Below, one piece after another: positions 17,084 through 25,961 of a stretch of 28,230 nt of DNA. This DNA comes from UBA7236 sp031372705. GTDB taxonomy: Bacteria > Bacteroidota > Bacteroidia > Chitinophagales > BACL12. The translations under genes were made by a program, and so were the position numbers. Each line of letters starts with the position of its first letter. Position 1 is the stretch's first letter. The notes under the pieces were generated by a model that was not told the origin of the DNA, made no database searches, and saw only the letters and a list, made by a program, of their open reading frames with translations. Location: contig JANMLV010000245.1 in the NCBI GenBank assembly GCA_031372705.1, positions 1 to 28,230 on the forward strand, read 5' to 3'.

Positions 17084-19243
17084 ATGAAATTTTCAAACAT
17101 TGTTTTTTTGTTATTGCTTAGTTGTGCATCCAATCACATATGCGCTGCAACCATTCAATCGCCATCAAAAAATTTGACTTTAATTGTGGAGATAGATGAT
17201 AAAGGCACTATACATTATGACTTATTACATAATGCAGCAACAGTAGTCCAAAATTCAAAATTGGGGTTCACACTTAAAGATGCTGCACCACTTGATCGCG
17301 ATTTTGTTTTATTATATGAAACTATAACGCAGGTTGATACTTCCTGGAATCCGGTTTGGGGAGAAGTAAGCACCATACGCAACAACTATACGGAGTTGAT
17401 TTACCATGTTCGTCAAACCACTACTAAAGTGCAACTGTATATTGTGTTCAGATTATTTGATGATGGTTTAGGATTTAGATACGAATTTCCTGCACAACCC
17501 GAATTAAAAGATTTTATTATAAGCGAAGAACTAACATCATTTAATTTGACCGGAAATCACACTGCATTTTGGATACCCGGTGATTATGATTCCAACGAAT
17601 ATCCTTATACAAAAAGTAAATTAAGTGAAATTGATGCATTAACTGTTTCTGCTTTACATACTTCCATTTCAACACGCTCGCCAATAGGAAAAAATTATGT
17701 GCAAACACCTTTAATGTTAAAATCGGATAAGGGATTGTATATCAATATTCATGAAGCTGCATTAGTTAATTATTCGGCAATGCATCTTAAGGTTGATCAA
17801 ACTAATTTCTCATTAACCACCACTTTAGTGCCTGATGCAGTTGGTAATAAAGTATACATGACATCGCCGTGTAAAACGCCATGGCGAACAATAATAGTGA
17901 GTAATAAAGCAACCGATATTTTAGCATCTAAATTAATTCTTAATTTAAATGAGCCTTCAGTAATTGAAGATGTTTCGTGGATTAAACCGGTTAAGTACGT
18001 TGGTATTTGGTGGGATATGCATGTTGGTACTGCAACTTGGAATTATTCAAATGTTAACAACATTAATCTTGAAACAACTGATTGGAAAAACTTGCCACCC
18101 AATGGGAATCACGGAGCAACAACCGAGCGCACGAAGTATTATATTGACTTTGCTGAAGAAAATGGTTTTGACGCAGTGTTAGTTGAAGGTTGGAATGTTG
18201 GTTGGGAAGATTGGTTTGGCAAGTGGAAAGAAAATGTATTTGATTTTGTAACACCATATCCTGATTTTGATGTAGTGGCATTAAAAGAATATGCAGCTTC
18301 CAAAAATATTAAAATTATTATGCATCATGAAACTTCTGCTGCGGTTACCAATTATGAACGCAGGTTGCAAGAGGCGATGGCATTTATGGTTGACAATAAT
18401 TATTCGGCAGTTAAAACAGGTTACGTTGGTAGAATTATTCCGCGTGGCGAATTTCACGATGGGCAATGGATGGTAAATCACTATGTTTATGTTGCGCAAC
18501 AAATGGCAAAAAATAAATTAATGGTTGATGCGCATGAATCCGTGCGACCAACAGGATTGCATCGCACTTATCCGAATTGGCTCGCTAATGAAGCTGCTCG
18601 TGGAAATGAATTTAATGCATGGAGTATTGGCAATCCACCTGAACATGAAACAATGCTTGCATTTACCAGATTAATGGGTGGACCAATGGATTATACCCCC
18701 GGTATTTTTGAAATAAAAATGGATGTTTATAAACCGGGCTCAACTTTTCAAGTGCATACTACTTTGGCCAAACAATTAGCATTATATGTTACAATGTATT
18801 CACCATTACAAATGGCGGCAGATTTACCGGAAAATTATTTGAAACACATGGATGCATTTCAATTTATTAAAGATGTTGCTGTTGATTGGCAAGACACTAA
18901 ATATCTTGAAGCAGAACCCGGCGATTATGTAACAGTAGCTAGAAAAGCAAAAGATAGTGCGAATTGGTTTGCCGGAGCAATTACTGATGAGAATGCGAGG
19001 GTAGCGACTTTTAATATGAATTTTTTAGATGGCGATAAATTATATATTGCCACTGTTTACGCTGACGGTGTTGATGCAAACTGGCAAAGTAATCCAATGA
19101 GCTATCAAATTAGAAAGTTTGTTGTTTATAAGAAAACGTTTTTAACTATTCCTTTAGCACCCGGTGGGGGTTGCGCAATAAGTATTATTCCTGCTTCTGA
19201 GGAGGATGTAAAAGGTATTCCTCAATTTAGAGGAAAATGGTAA
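17084..19243 (+). CDS. Glycoside hydrolase family 97, SusB-like alpha-glucosidase
   Basis: A 719-residue exported enzyme. A hydrophobic leader MKFSNIVFLLLLSCASNHICA gives either Sec cleavage near residue 21 or lipidation at Cys14 (LLSC). The N-terminal beta-sandwich (about 22-295) is followed by the TIM barrel from KYVGIWWDMHVG (304-315). Glutamates sit in the family motifs VEGWNVGWEDW (Glu368), MHHETS (Glu416), HESVRPTG (Glu485), NEAARG (Glu503) and GNEF (Glu509). From memory of Bacteroides SusB numbering, the spacing matches Glu391, Glu439, Glu508, Glu526 and Glu532, which puts this gene in the inverting alpha-glucosidase group rather than the retaining alpha-galactosidase group. Expected role: cleaving alpha-glucans or oligosaccharides in the periplasm. 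No SusC/SusD pair is nearby. Confidence 0.93.
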   Translation: MKFSNIVFLLLLSCASNHICAATIQSPSKNLTLIVEIDDKGTIHYDLLHNAATVVQNSKLGFTLKDAAPLDRDFVLLYETITQVDTSWNPVWGEVSTIRNNYTELIYHVRQTTTKVQLYIVFRLFDDGLGFRYEFPAQPELKDFIISEELTSFNLTGNHTAFWIPGDYDSNEYPYTKSKLSEIDALTVSALHTSISTRSPIGKNYVQTPLMLKSDKGLYINIHEAALVNYSAMHLKVDQTNFSLTTTLVPDAVGNKVYMTSPCKTPWRTIIVSNKATDILASKLILNLNEPSVIEDVSWIKPVKYVGIWWDMHVGTATWNYSNVNNINLETTDWKNLPPNGNHGATTERTKYYIDFAEENGFDAVLVEGWNVGWEDWFGKWKENVFDFVTPYPDFDVVALKEYAASKNIKIIMHHETSAAVTNYERRLQEAMAFMVDNNYSAVKTGYVGRIIPRGEFHDGQWMVNHYVYVAQQMAKNKLMVDAHESVRPTGLHRTYPNWLANEAARGNEFNAWSIGNPPEHETMLAFTRLMGGPMDYTPGIFEIKMDVYKPGSTFQVHTTLAKQLALYVTMYSPLQMAADLPENYLKHMDAFQFIKDVAVDWQDTKYLEAEPGDYVTVARKAKDSANWFAGAITDENARVATFNMNFLDGDKLYIATVYADGVDANWQSNPMSYQIRKFVVYKKTFLTIPLAPGGGCAISIIPASEEDVKGIPQFRGKW

Positions 19244-19263
19244 TTAAGTTAATTAAATAGTTT

Positions 19264-20484
19264 TTAATCCTTTAATGAGTTAAACCAAATATTCGCAAAA
19301 ATAAAACATGGTTCTGCACAATCACCGTGCGATGCAGAAGGTGAAGGTTGATAAGTGGATGTTGATGTTGAACCATTGGCAACAAAAGCCGTTTGCGCAT
19401 TTATACTATTCTGAAAATTAACTAACTCATCAGCGCCACAATAGTACATGGTAATTGGTACTGTTGGTGTCCATCCGGTTAAATCATTATCTCTAAGTGC
19501 AACACGAAAAGGATTATTTTCGTTATTAATAAAATCATCCAATACTTCAGGTTTTATAATCTCTTTTGGTATTGCCGGCATTACTGCATCAATTTCCCAA
19601 CCTTCATGATTGCCATCAAATAATGGCGGTAGCAACGTGTCATACGGAGCAATTAAATAATCTGAAGGACTATCATACATTTGATAAACGTCATTATATG
19701 CAAACATTAAATATGGCAAATAAAATGGTGCACCATAAGGTTCATCTGCAATAACATAATCTGTTTGCGCTCCGCTCATATCATAAGGCCCGCTCATTGG
19801 TGCGCTTGCTGTAATAGTATATTCATCTTGATGAAATAATTGTATTTCGCGCGTTAATGCCATTGCTGCATGTCCTCCTTGAGAGTAACCGAAAATAAAT
19901 AGCTGTTCAGTAACGCCAACATTTCTAGTTTCGCTTAAAGTTTCGGCAGCGCGCAATAAATCTACACTGACAGTAGCTTCTGTTTTGGCATGGCAATATA
20001 AATGTCTGCCCGGCGAATCACCCATGCCTATATAATCGGGTAAACTCATAACATATCCCGAGCAGCCAAATAGAATGCCAAGTACCAGTTCATCACTTTC
20101 ATAACTTGGCACATCATATCTATTTAAAACAGTGCCGTGTTCATAGCTGCAAAGTGGGAATTGAACAGCATTACTAACAGGAATAACTACTGCGCCTGAA
20201 GCCTGCGTTTCAATACCAAATGCATCAATGGTTTTATAAATTACACGATATATTTCTATTGGATAGTCATTTGGATAAGTAAGTAAATCCGGGTCATAAG
20301 CACTTAATGCAGAATCAGTTTGTGCTATTGTCCAACTATGCAGCAGTTCGTAGCTTATTATTTCACCTCTGAAAGCATCTACATTCTCGGTGTCAATTTT
20401 GGAATCATATGTGCATGAATTTAAAATTACTGTGGTAATAATGAATGGCAATCCAAACTTTTGAAGCTTTGATTTTAAATGCAT
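19264..20484 (-). CDS. Secreted alpha/beta-hydrolase (secretory-lipase-like) lipoprotein
   Basis: A 406-residue protein with a probable lipoprotein signal (hydrophobic 11-22, LNSC with Cys24). The mature part resembles the secretory lipase/alpha-beta hydrolase group: SYEHGTVLNRYDVPS (113-127), GYVMSLPDYIGMGDS (143-157, the family's PDYxGxG), nucleophile elbow GYSQGGHAA (Ser201), probable catalytic Asp in YCGADELV (Asp352) and His in SASHGDC (His386). The triad is therefore complete and in the right order. The substrate may be an ester or short lipid; it cannot be told further. It is convergent with the GH97 gene after only 20 bases with no hairpin, so transcripts may overlap. TATCTTTA at 20508-20501 is a weak promoter candidate. 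Confidence 0.85.
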   Translation of the reverse strand: MHLKSKLQKFGLPFIITTVILNSCTYDSKIDTENVDAFRGEIISYELLHSWTIAQTDSALSAYDPDLLTYPNDYPIEIYRVIYKTIDAFGIETQASGAVVIPVSNAVQFPLCSYEHGTVLNRYDVPSYESDELVLGILFGCSGYVMSLPDYIGMGDSPGRHLYCHAKTEATVSVDLLRAAETLSETRNVGVTEQLFIFGYSQGGHAAMALTREIQLFHQDEYTITASAPMSGPYDMSGAQTDYVIADEPYGAPFYLPYLMFAYNDVYQMYDSPSDYLIAPYDTLLPPLFDGNHEGWEIDAVMPAIPKEIIKPEVLDDFINNENNPFRVALRDNDLTGWTPTVPITMYYCGADELVNFQNSINAQTAFVANGSTSTSTYQPSPSASHGDCAEPCFIFANIWFNSLKD

Positions 20485-20552
20485 AGCGAGATATTTTGTA
20501 TAAAGATATGTAAACCTTATTTAATGTCGGAAAGGCAAATTTATAGCATAAA

Positions 20553-20582
20553 AAAAGGCAGTCCGTTTTAGAACTGCCTTTT
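20553..20582 (-). terminator. Terminator of the SGNH-like protein gene
   Basis: On the minus strand AAAAGGCAGT (20582-20573) pairs with ACTGCCTTTT (20562-20553) and runs into a T-tract. It begins 17 bases beyond the stop of the 20600 gene. Confidence 0.9.
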
Positions 20583-20599
20583 GTAAAGTATTTTATCGT

Positions 20600-21967
20600 T
20601 TATTGTTTTATAAATCGTTCTTGGAACCACATTACTTGCCCGGTAACAGGGTCATCCATTTTAGCTCTTAAGATATATAAACCGGTTTTCAAGTCTGCTA
20701 CATCAATAGGAATGGTATTGAAAGTGTTGCCATTTGTATTCTCACTAACAACTAACTGTCCAACTTCATTATAAATTTCAACAGCATATAATTTGCCATT
20801 TACATTATGTCTGTAAATATTGATATCTTCTGTTGCCGGATTTGGATACAACGTTATCCCTACGGGGTTAATTTCCAAAATATCGGGTTGCGTTCTATGG
20901 ATTGAATCGAGGTAAGGAACACAAGTTGACCATTTTACTCCGTCTTTAACATAGTATTTGGCGAATTCAGAGGTATACATAACATCCATCAGTGCAATGG
21001 CATCACGCTCGTAGGTCGAATCGGTCAAGTGAAAACCGTCTTCATCGCTAAAGTCAGAACACTGATATAAAACGCCATCTGTAGCGCGAGGAATTCCGCC
21101 GTCAGCCCAATAGTAAGGTCCCCAAGTAATAAAAGGTACTTTAACACCTGTGCCGAAATATTTTAAAGCAGGATTGCCAACTATTTGACGTTCAATCAAC
21201 CATTTTACTGCGAAATTATTCCAGTATGACGCAGGTTCACCAATGGCAGGATACTGCTCTAACGTAGAGTCGGCGAATCCACCGTAATGGCGCCCGCTTA
21301 CAAACATGATTTTAATATTTGGAAACCTTTCCATTAGCTCAGCTAAATAAAAAGTTAAATCATCGGCGATACGTTCAGGTGATTCAGGAAAAGTGCTTGC
21401 AGCTCCCAAACTGTCGTATTTATCGTTAAAATACATCCAACCCACTTGCAATTGCTCCGCGGTATAGCCTTTGTCGGCGATTTTTTTAAGCATCTGATTC
21501 CAATATTTGGTGGAGTCAGCGCCAATCGCATAATCTAAACCTTTACCTCCGGCGCCCATGTTTATAGCATCAAAGCAAATATTAGTAATGTAGGTTTCAT
21601 CAGCAGTATCTCTTACTATTGGTACAAAGTGGTCTAACATGTGACCTGGAACTGAAGGCCCAAACCCACCCATTAAAACAACACCTCCGTCATAATTAAT
21701 ATTTCCTAAACTGTCCAACGGCTTTAAGTTTTTGGCAAAATTCTTGCCCTTCTTGTAATGGGTAGAAGCCGTATTTTCAGTTAATGTGCCGCCTGGGAAA
21801 AATCCTCCTTGTTTTCCCATGTAGAATCCGGCACCTAAATCATTCAAAGGAATTAGACCCGAAGAGTCGTTATCACAAACTACCAGTTGGGCGTTTGCCG
21901 GAATGCTTATTGAATAGCATATAGCTATCGCAAGCAAAAATTTTGAAATTCTTTTCACTGTATGCAT
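20600..21967 (-). CDS. Secreted SGNH-hydrolase-like protein with T9SS sorting domain
   Basis: A 455-residue protein with a signal peptide (about 1-27, ending ANAQ). Residues about 30-345 resemble an uncharacterised SGNH-type family: VVLMGGFGPS (96-105), INMGAGGKG (135-143), QLQVGWMYFND (172-182), FPNIKIMFVSGRHYGGFA (215-232), PFITWGPYYWADG (278-290) and DFSDEDGFHLT (305-315). The DGFH motif supplies the Asp/His pair (Asp310, His313) of SGNH enzymes. Ser105 is the candidate nucleophile, although the block is GPS rather than the GMSNT I associate with relatives, so activity is uncertain. A type A sorting domain follows from about 370 (LYPNPATE, then GLYILRA). If active, it may deacetylate surface or environmental glycans. 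It is a single gene with its own promoter and terminator. Confidence 0.75.
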   Translation of the reverse strand: MHTVKRISKFLLAIAICYSISIPANAQLVVCDNDSSGLIPLNDLGAGFYMGKQGGFFPGGTLTENTASTHYKKGKNFAKNLKPLDSLGNINYDGGVVLMGGFGPSVPGHMLDHFVPIVRDTADETYITNICFDAINMGAGGKGLDYAIGADSTKYWNQMLKKIADKGYTAEQLQVGWMYFNDKYDSLGAASTFPESPERIADDLTFYLAELMERFPNIKIMFVSGRHYGGFADSTLEQYPAIGEPASYWNNFAVKWLIERQIVGNPALKYFGTGVKVPFITWGPYYWADGGIPRATDGVLYQCSDFSDEDGFHLTDSTYERDAIALMDVMYTSEFAKYYVKDGVKWSTCVPYLDSIHRTQPDILEINPVGITLYPNPATEDINIYRHNVNGKLYAVEIYNEVGQLVVSENTNGNTFNTIPIDVADLKTGLYILRAKMDDPVTGQVMWFQERFIKQ

Positions 21968-21988
21968 GTTTTCACAAATTTAATCATG

Positions 21989-21996
21989 CAAAAGTA
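21989..21996 (-). promoter_or_regulatory. Candidate -7 element of the SGNH-like gene
   Basis: TACTTTTG on the minus strand, a perfect TAnnTTTG match, lies 21 bases before the ATG. The same octamer precedes the T9SS gene at 24920-25894. Confidence 0.5.
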
Positions 21997-22135
21997 TCAA
22001 AACCAAATCATATTTTGTTAGCAATTGTTATTTGAAGAGTTAAATCCTTACATGATTTCAAGCATTTAACAAGAGCGTATTGCACTTAAAATGATAAGAT
22101 TGAGGACAATTTGTCGGTTGGAAACGAGTATTTAT

Positions 22136-22146
22136 GACAGTCTGTC
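22136..22146. promoter_or_regulatory. 11-base palindrome upstream of clpB, possible operator
   Basis: GACAG-T-CTGTC is a perfect inverted repeat 35 bases upstream of the TTGACA element. GACAG occurs again inside TTGACAG at 22183-22187. It could be a regulator site, but it is short enough to arise by chance. Confidence 0.25.
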
Positions 22147-22180
22147 TCAAAATGCACTAAATTTCATTCAAGTATGTTTT

Positions 22181-22210
22181 TTGACAGTTATAGATGGAGT
22201 TATCTAATAT
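22181..22210 (+). promoter_or_regulatory. Candidate clpB promoter of unusual type
   Basis: TTGACA (22181-22186), an 18-base spacer and TAATAT (22205-22210) resemble the classic sigma-70 pattern rather than the TTTG/TAnnTTTG pattern of Bacteroidota. The leader to the ATG at 22271 would be about 55 bases. Confidence 0.35.
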
Positions 22211-22270
22211 ACCACGATATCTATTTTTTTCTCAATTGTAAATCTTTCTTAAACACTAAATTTAATTAAA

Positions 22271-24892
22271 ATGAACTTACAGCAATTTACCATAAAATCG
22301 CAGGAGGTAATCCAACAAGCACAGCAAATGGCTATGCAAATGGACCACCAGCAGATTGGCAATGAGCATATACTAAAATCATTATTAGGTGGCGATGATG
22401 AGGTTGTTAGTTATTTATTAAAAAAGTTGAATGTGAATGTGCAACATGTTCAACAGAAATTAGACGAACAAATTGCGGCATTGCCAAAAGTTGCCGGCAA
22501 GGGTGGCGAATTTATTTCACGCGATGCAAACCTAACTATTGCTAAAAGCCAAACACACTTAAAAGAATTTGGCGATGAATTTGTATCGGTTGAACATTTA
22601 TTACTTGGTATGTTATCGGGTAACGATAATGTAACTAAATTATTAAAATCGCAAGGTGTAAATGAGAAGGATTTAAAAGCAGCCATCAAAGAATTGCGCA
22701 AAGGTGCAACCATGAACACGCAAAGTGGTGAAAATCAAATTAATTCGTTAAATAAATATGCAATTAATTTAAATGAGCGTGCTAAAAGTGGCAAATTAGA
22801 TCCTGTAATTGGTCGCGATGAGGAAATACGAAGAGTGCTGCACATTTTATCACGACGCACGAAAAACAATCCGATATTAGTTGGTGATCCGGGTGTTGGT
22901 AAAACGGCAATTGCCGAAGGTATTGCACATAGAATAGTTAATAGTGATGTGCCTGAAAATTTAAAATCGAAAACAATTTTCTCGCTTGATATGGGCGCTT
23001 TAATTGCAGGTGCTAAATATAAAGGTGAATTTGAAGAACGCTTAAAAGCAGTAATTAACGAAGTAATGCTCAGCGAAGGACAAATTATTTTATTTATTGA
23101 CGAAATTCATACTTTAGTTGGCGCCGGTGGGGGAGGAGAAGGCGCAATGGATGCAGCTAATATTTTAAAGCCTGCTTTGGCGAGAGGTGAACTACGTGCC
23201 ATAGGTGCTACTACACTAAATGAATATCAAAAATATTTTGAAAAAGATAAAGCATTAGAACGCAGATTTCAAAAAGTAATTGTCGACGAACCTTCAATTG
23301 AAGATAGTGTTTCTATTTTGCGCGGATTAAAAGAACGGTATGAAAATCATCATAAAGTACGCATTAAAGACGAAGCAATTATTGCTAGTGTTGAATTAAG
23401 TTCTCGATATATTTCGGATAGAAAATTACCGGACAAAGCCATAGATTTAATTGATGAAGCTGCTGCTAAAATGCGATTGGAAATGGACTCTGTACCTGAA
23501 GCATTAGATGAAATTGAACGCAGAATTCGCCAACTCGAAATTGAACGCGAAGCCATTAAACGCGAAAAAGATGAAAAGAAATTGGAAGAATTATCCAAAG
23601 ATATTGCAGAGCTGAGTGAAGAAAGAAATGGACTAAAAGCTAAATGGCAGCAAGAAAAAGATATCGTTGATAAAATTCAACAGCAAAAGGGAGATATCGA
23701 ACAATTTAAATTACAAGCTGAACAAGCCGAACGCGAAGGTGATTATGGCAGAGTAGCTGAATTGCGTTATGGCAAAATAAAAGAATCAGAAACAAATTTA
23801 ATTGCATTAGAAGGTGATTTAAAAAAATTGGATGCCGGCAAGCGTTTAATGAAAGAAGAAGTTGATGCTGAAGATATTGCCGAAATTGTAGCAAAATGGA
23901 CAGGTATTCCGGTGCAAAAAATGTTGGAGAGTGACAGGATGAAACTGCTCCGTTTAGAAGCAGAATTGCACAACCGGGTAGTTGGTCAAGATGAGGCAAT
24001 TGTTGCCGTTGCCGATGCTATCAGACGAAGCAGAGCCGGATTACAAGACCCTCGTAAACCAATAGGCTCATTTATTTTTCTTGGCACAACCGGCGTAGGA
24101 AAAACGGAATTGGCAAAAGCTATTTCATCTTATTTATTTAACGATGAACACGCTATGACGAGAATTGATATGAGTGAGTATCAGGAACGTCATTCGGTGT
24201 CTCGATTAATTGGTGCACCTCCGGGTTATGTTGGTTACGATGAGGGCGGACAATTAACTGAAGCAGTTCGCAGAAAACCGTATTCTGTAATTTTATTGGA
24301 TGAAATTGAAAAAGCACATCCCGATGTATTTAATATTTTATTGCAAGTATTAGATGACGGTCGACTAACCGATAATAAGGGGAGAACAGTCGATTTCAAA
24401 AATGCAATCATTATTATGACCAGCAATATTGGTTCGCATATAATTCAGGAACGTTTTGAAGGCGTAACAGAAAACAATTTATTGGCAGTTACTGAAATAG
24501 CTAAAATTGAGGTAATGGAATTACTGCGCAAAACAATAAGACCCGAATTTTTAAATAGGGTCGATGAAATTATTATGTTTAAACCATTGCTGCGCTCCGA
24601 AATAAAAGGTATAGTTGTTATTCAGCTCAAATTGTTATCTGAAATGCTGGCGGAAAGGGCTATTCAATTATCATTTACCGACCCATTAATCGATTGGCTA
24701 GCCGAAGAGGGTTTCGATCCGCAGTTTGGTGCAAGACCATTAAAACGGGTTATTCAGAAGGAAATTGTGAATGAGTTGTCTAAAAGGATTTTGGCCGGCG
24801 ACGTGACAAGTGATGCTCAAATCAATATAGGTATTCAGCAAGGGGTAGTCACTTTCAAAAATACAAATAATAAAGGTGACTTGGCTTTATAA
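22271..24892 (+). CDS. clpB: ATP-dependent protein disaggregase ClpB
   Basis: ClpB is a hexameric AAA+ chaperone that works with DnaK to pull proteins out of aggregates. The 873 residues match the normal length. The N-terminal Clp repeat domain (about 1-145) is complete. The first AAA+ module has Walker A GDPGVGKT near residue 205 and Walker B ILFIDEIHT near 272. A long charged coiled-coil middle domain spans about 405-530 (EIERRIRQLEIEREAIKREKD onward) and marks ClpB rather than ClpA/ClpC. The second AAA+ module has Walker A GTTGVGKT near 605 and Walker B VILLDEIEKAHPD, and the C-terminal domain includes the FGARPLKRVIQ sensor-2 arginine. No ClpP-docking IGF loop was expected or noticed. The last codons and the stop lie inside a 16-bp hairpin. 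Confidence 0.98.
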   Translation: MNLQQFTIKSQEVIQQAQQMAMQMDHQQIGNEHILKSLLGGDDEVVSYLLKKLNVNVQHVQQKLDEQIAALPKVAGKGGEFISRDANLTIAKSQTHLKEFGDEFVSVEHLLLGMLSGNDNVTKLLKSQGVNEKDLKAAIKELRKGATMNTQSGENQINSLNKYAINLNERAKSGKLDPVIGRDEEIRRVLHILSRRTKNNPILVGDPGVGKTAIAEGIAHRIVNSDVPENLKSKTIFSLDMGALIAGAKYKGEFEERLKAVINEVMLSEGQIILFIDEIHTLVGAGGGGEGAMDAANILKPALARGELRAIGATTLNEYQKYFEKDKALERRFQKVIVDEPSIEDSVSILRGLKERYENHHKVRIKDEAIIASVELSSRYISDRKLPDKAIDLIDEAAAKMRLEMDSVPEALDEIERRIRQLEIEREAIKREKDEKKLEELSKDIAELSEERNGLKAKWQQEKDIVDKIQQQKGDIEQFKLQAEQAEREGDYGRVAELRYGKIKESETNLIALEGDLKKLDAGKRLMKEEVDAEDIAEIVAKWTGIPVQKMLESDRMKLLRLEAELHNRVVGQDEAIVAVADAIRRSRAGLQDPRKPIGSFIFLGTTGVGKTELAKAISSYLFNDEHAMTRIDMSEYQERHSVSRLIGAPPGYVGYDEGGQLTEAVRRKPYSVILLDEIEKAHPDVFNILLQVLDDGRLTDNKGRTVDFKNAIIIMTSNIGSHIIQERFEGVTENNLLAVTEIAKIEVMELLRKTIRPEFLNRVDEIIMFKPLLRSEIKGIVVIQLKLLSEMLAERAIQLSFTDPLIDWLAEEGFDPQFGARPLKRVIQKEIVNELSKRILAGDVTSDAQINIGIQQGVVTFKNTNNKGDLAL

Positions 24893-24909
24893 CCCAAGTC
24901 ACCTTTATT
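24869..24909. terminator. Perfect 16-bp hairpin overlapping the end of clpB; probable bidirectional terminator
   Basis: AATAAAGGTGACTTGG (24869-24884) pairs without mismatch with CCAAGTCACCTTTATT (24894-24909), leaving a nine-base loop that contains the clpB stop codon (24890-24892). The left arm encodes the final residues of ClpB. It separates clpB from the convergent 24920 gene. T-rich tracts flank both arms, but a long uninterrupted T-run is absent. Confidence 0.8.
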
Positions 24910-24919
24910 GCGAATTTAT

Positions 24920-25894
24920 TTACTCAGCAATTATTAATTGATTACTGGCAATGTTTATATTGTTAACTACTAATGTATAAATGTATGCACCTGGGAGCAG
25001 ACCTTCAACATTTATTTCGATAGTGGTGGATGCGCTGTTTAGCTCATATTGTAAAAGTGTTTCACCTAACATATTTGTTATGTTTAATGTTGCATTTTTT
25101 GTTGATGCAGGTAAAGTATAAGTTACTTCTGCATATTTGCTTACCGGGTTTGGCGATATTTTTAATGCAGGCAAAATTGAGGGAGCAGATTTACCGTTTA
25201 CGCCCACTTCGTTTACAATGTTTTGCAATTCTGAAATTTGTTGCTGCAATACTGCAATCTGATTTTGTAGATTTGTTAATTCATCAGTTGATGAGCCGGT
25301 TCTTGATGACGAAAAACACGTATTCAAATCTAATAAAATAACTTCACCATTATTATCAACCGATAGCACTTTATTACAAGCAAAATCACCGGGAGTTGAA
25401 GTGGTTGTTGTTAATGCAGTTAATTTCGTGAAACGCAATCCACTTTTGCCATTTGTTCCGGAATTGATTTCTAATTTATCGGCAGGGTTAACTGTGTTAA
25501 TGCCAATTCTACCACTATTTTTAATAATAAATTGTGGCTTAACTGAATTGGTAGAAAATGCGAAATCAGGTGATGGTGTGTTTATCGAAGGAGTTAAAAT
25601 GAAATTGGCTGATCCTCCACCAATTGTTGATCCTGTAAAAGCATTGGATGAAAATTGAATGCCTAAAGCACAATCTTGATTTGTTGGCGGAAAATCTGCC
25701 CTTTGGATGTACAATCCTTGTGGAATAGCTTGTCCGATTCCTCCTAGTAAATGAACACCTAAACCTGCAATAGTTGTAGTTGTGCCAATACCAACATTTG
25801 GTGTGGAAATTCCCATAACACCTGAAGGTGAATTAATTTGTGCATTAAGTCCTAAACTTAATGTTACTGCAATTGCGAATACTAATTTTTTCAT
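24920..25894 (-). CDS. Secreted protein with coiled coil and T9SS sorting domain
   Basis: A 324-residue protein with a signal peptide (about 1-18, MKKLVFAIAVTLSLGLNA). The N-terminal two thirds are low in charge and rich in G, T, S and N, with the NVGIGT-type motif (VGIGTTTT, RIGINTVNPADKLEI) common in Bacteroidota proteins that resemble tail-fibre or adhesin shafts. A short coiled coil follows (TDELTNLQNQIAVLQQQISEL, about 203-225), as expected for a trimeric stalk, then a type A sorting domain (ISPNPVSKY, then GAYIYTL). The function is not recognisable; a surface-exposed trimeric fibre is inferred. The upstream region carries a perfect TAnnTTTG element and a 21-base-period direct repeat, suggesting specific control. 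Confidence 0.8.
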   Translation of the reverse strand: MKKLVFAIAVTLSLGLNAQINSPSGVMGISTPNVGIGTTTTIAGLGVHLLGGIGQAIPQGLYIQRADFPPTNQDCALGIQFSSNAFTGSTIGGGSANFILTPSINTPSPDFAFSTNSVKPQFIIKNSGRIGINTVNPADKLEINSGTNGKSGLRFTKLTALTTTTSTPGDFACNKVLSVDNNGEVILLDLNTCFSSSRTGSSTDELTNLQNQIAVLQQQISELQNIVNEVGVNGKSAPSILPALKISPNPVSKYAEVTYTLPASTKNATLNITNMLGETLLQYELNSASTTIEINVEGLLPGAYIYTLVVNNINIASNQLIIAE

Positions 25895-25961
25895 GATAAA
25901 AGTTTTTGTTTTACGCTTACTCTTTAAAGGATTTTCAGCATACTCCTTTTGTTTGTTGATT

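Larger units (their letters stand above)
21968..22270. other. 303-base divergent intergenic region (SGNH-like gene / clpB)
   Basis: No coding sequence is seen here. It holds a -7 element for the minus-strand gene (21989-21996), an 11-base palindrome (22136-22146) and a sigma-70-like promoter candidate for clpB (22181-22210). The remainder is AT-rich without recognisable structure. Confidence 0.6.

Noticed and set aside
23706..23999. Long open frame on the minus strand inside clpB.
   Set aside because: It is antisense to a fully conserved ClpB region, has biased composition and no start context; a shadow of the real gene.
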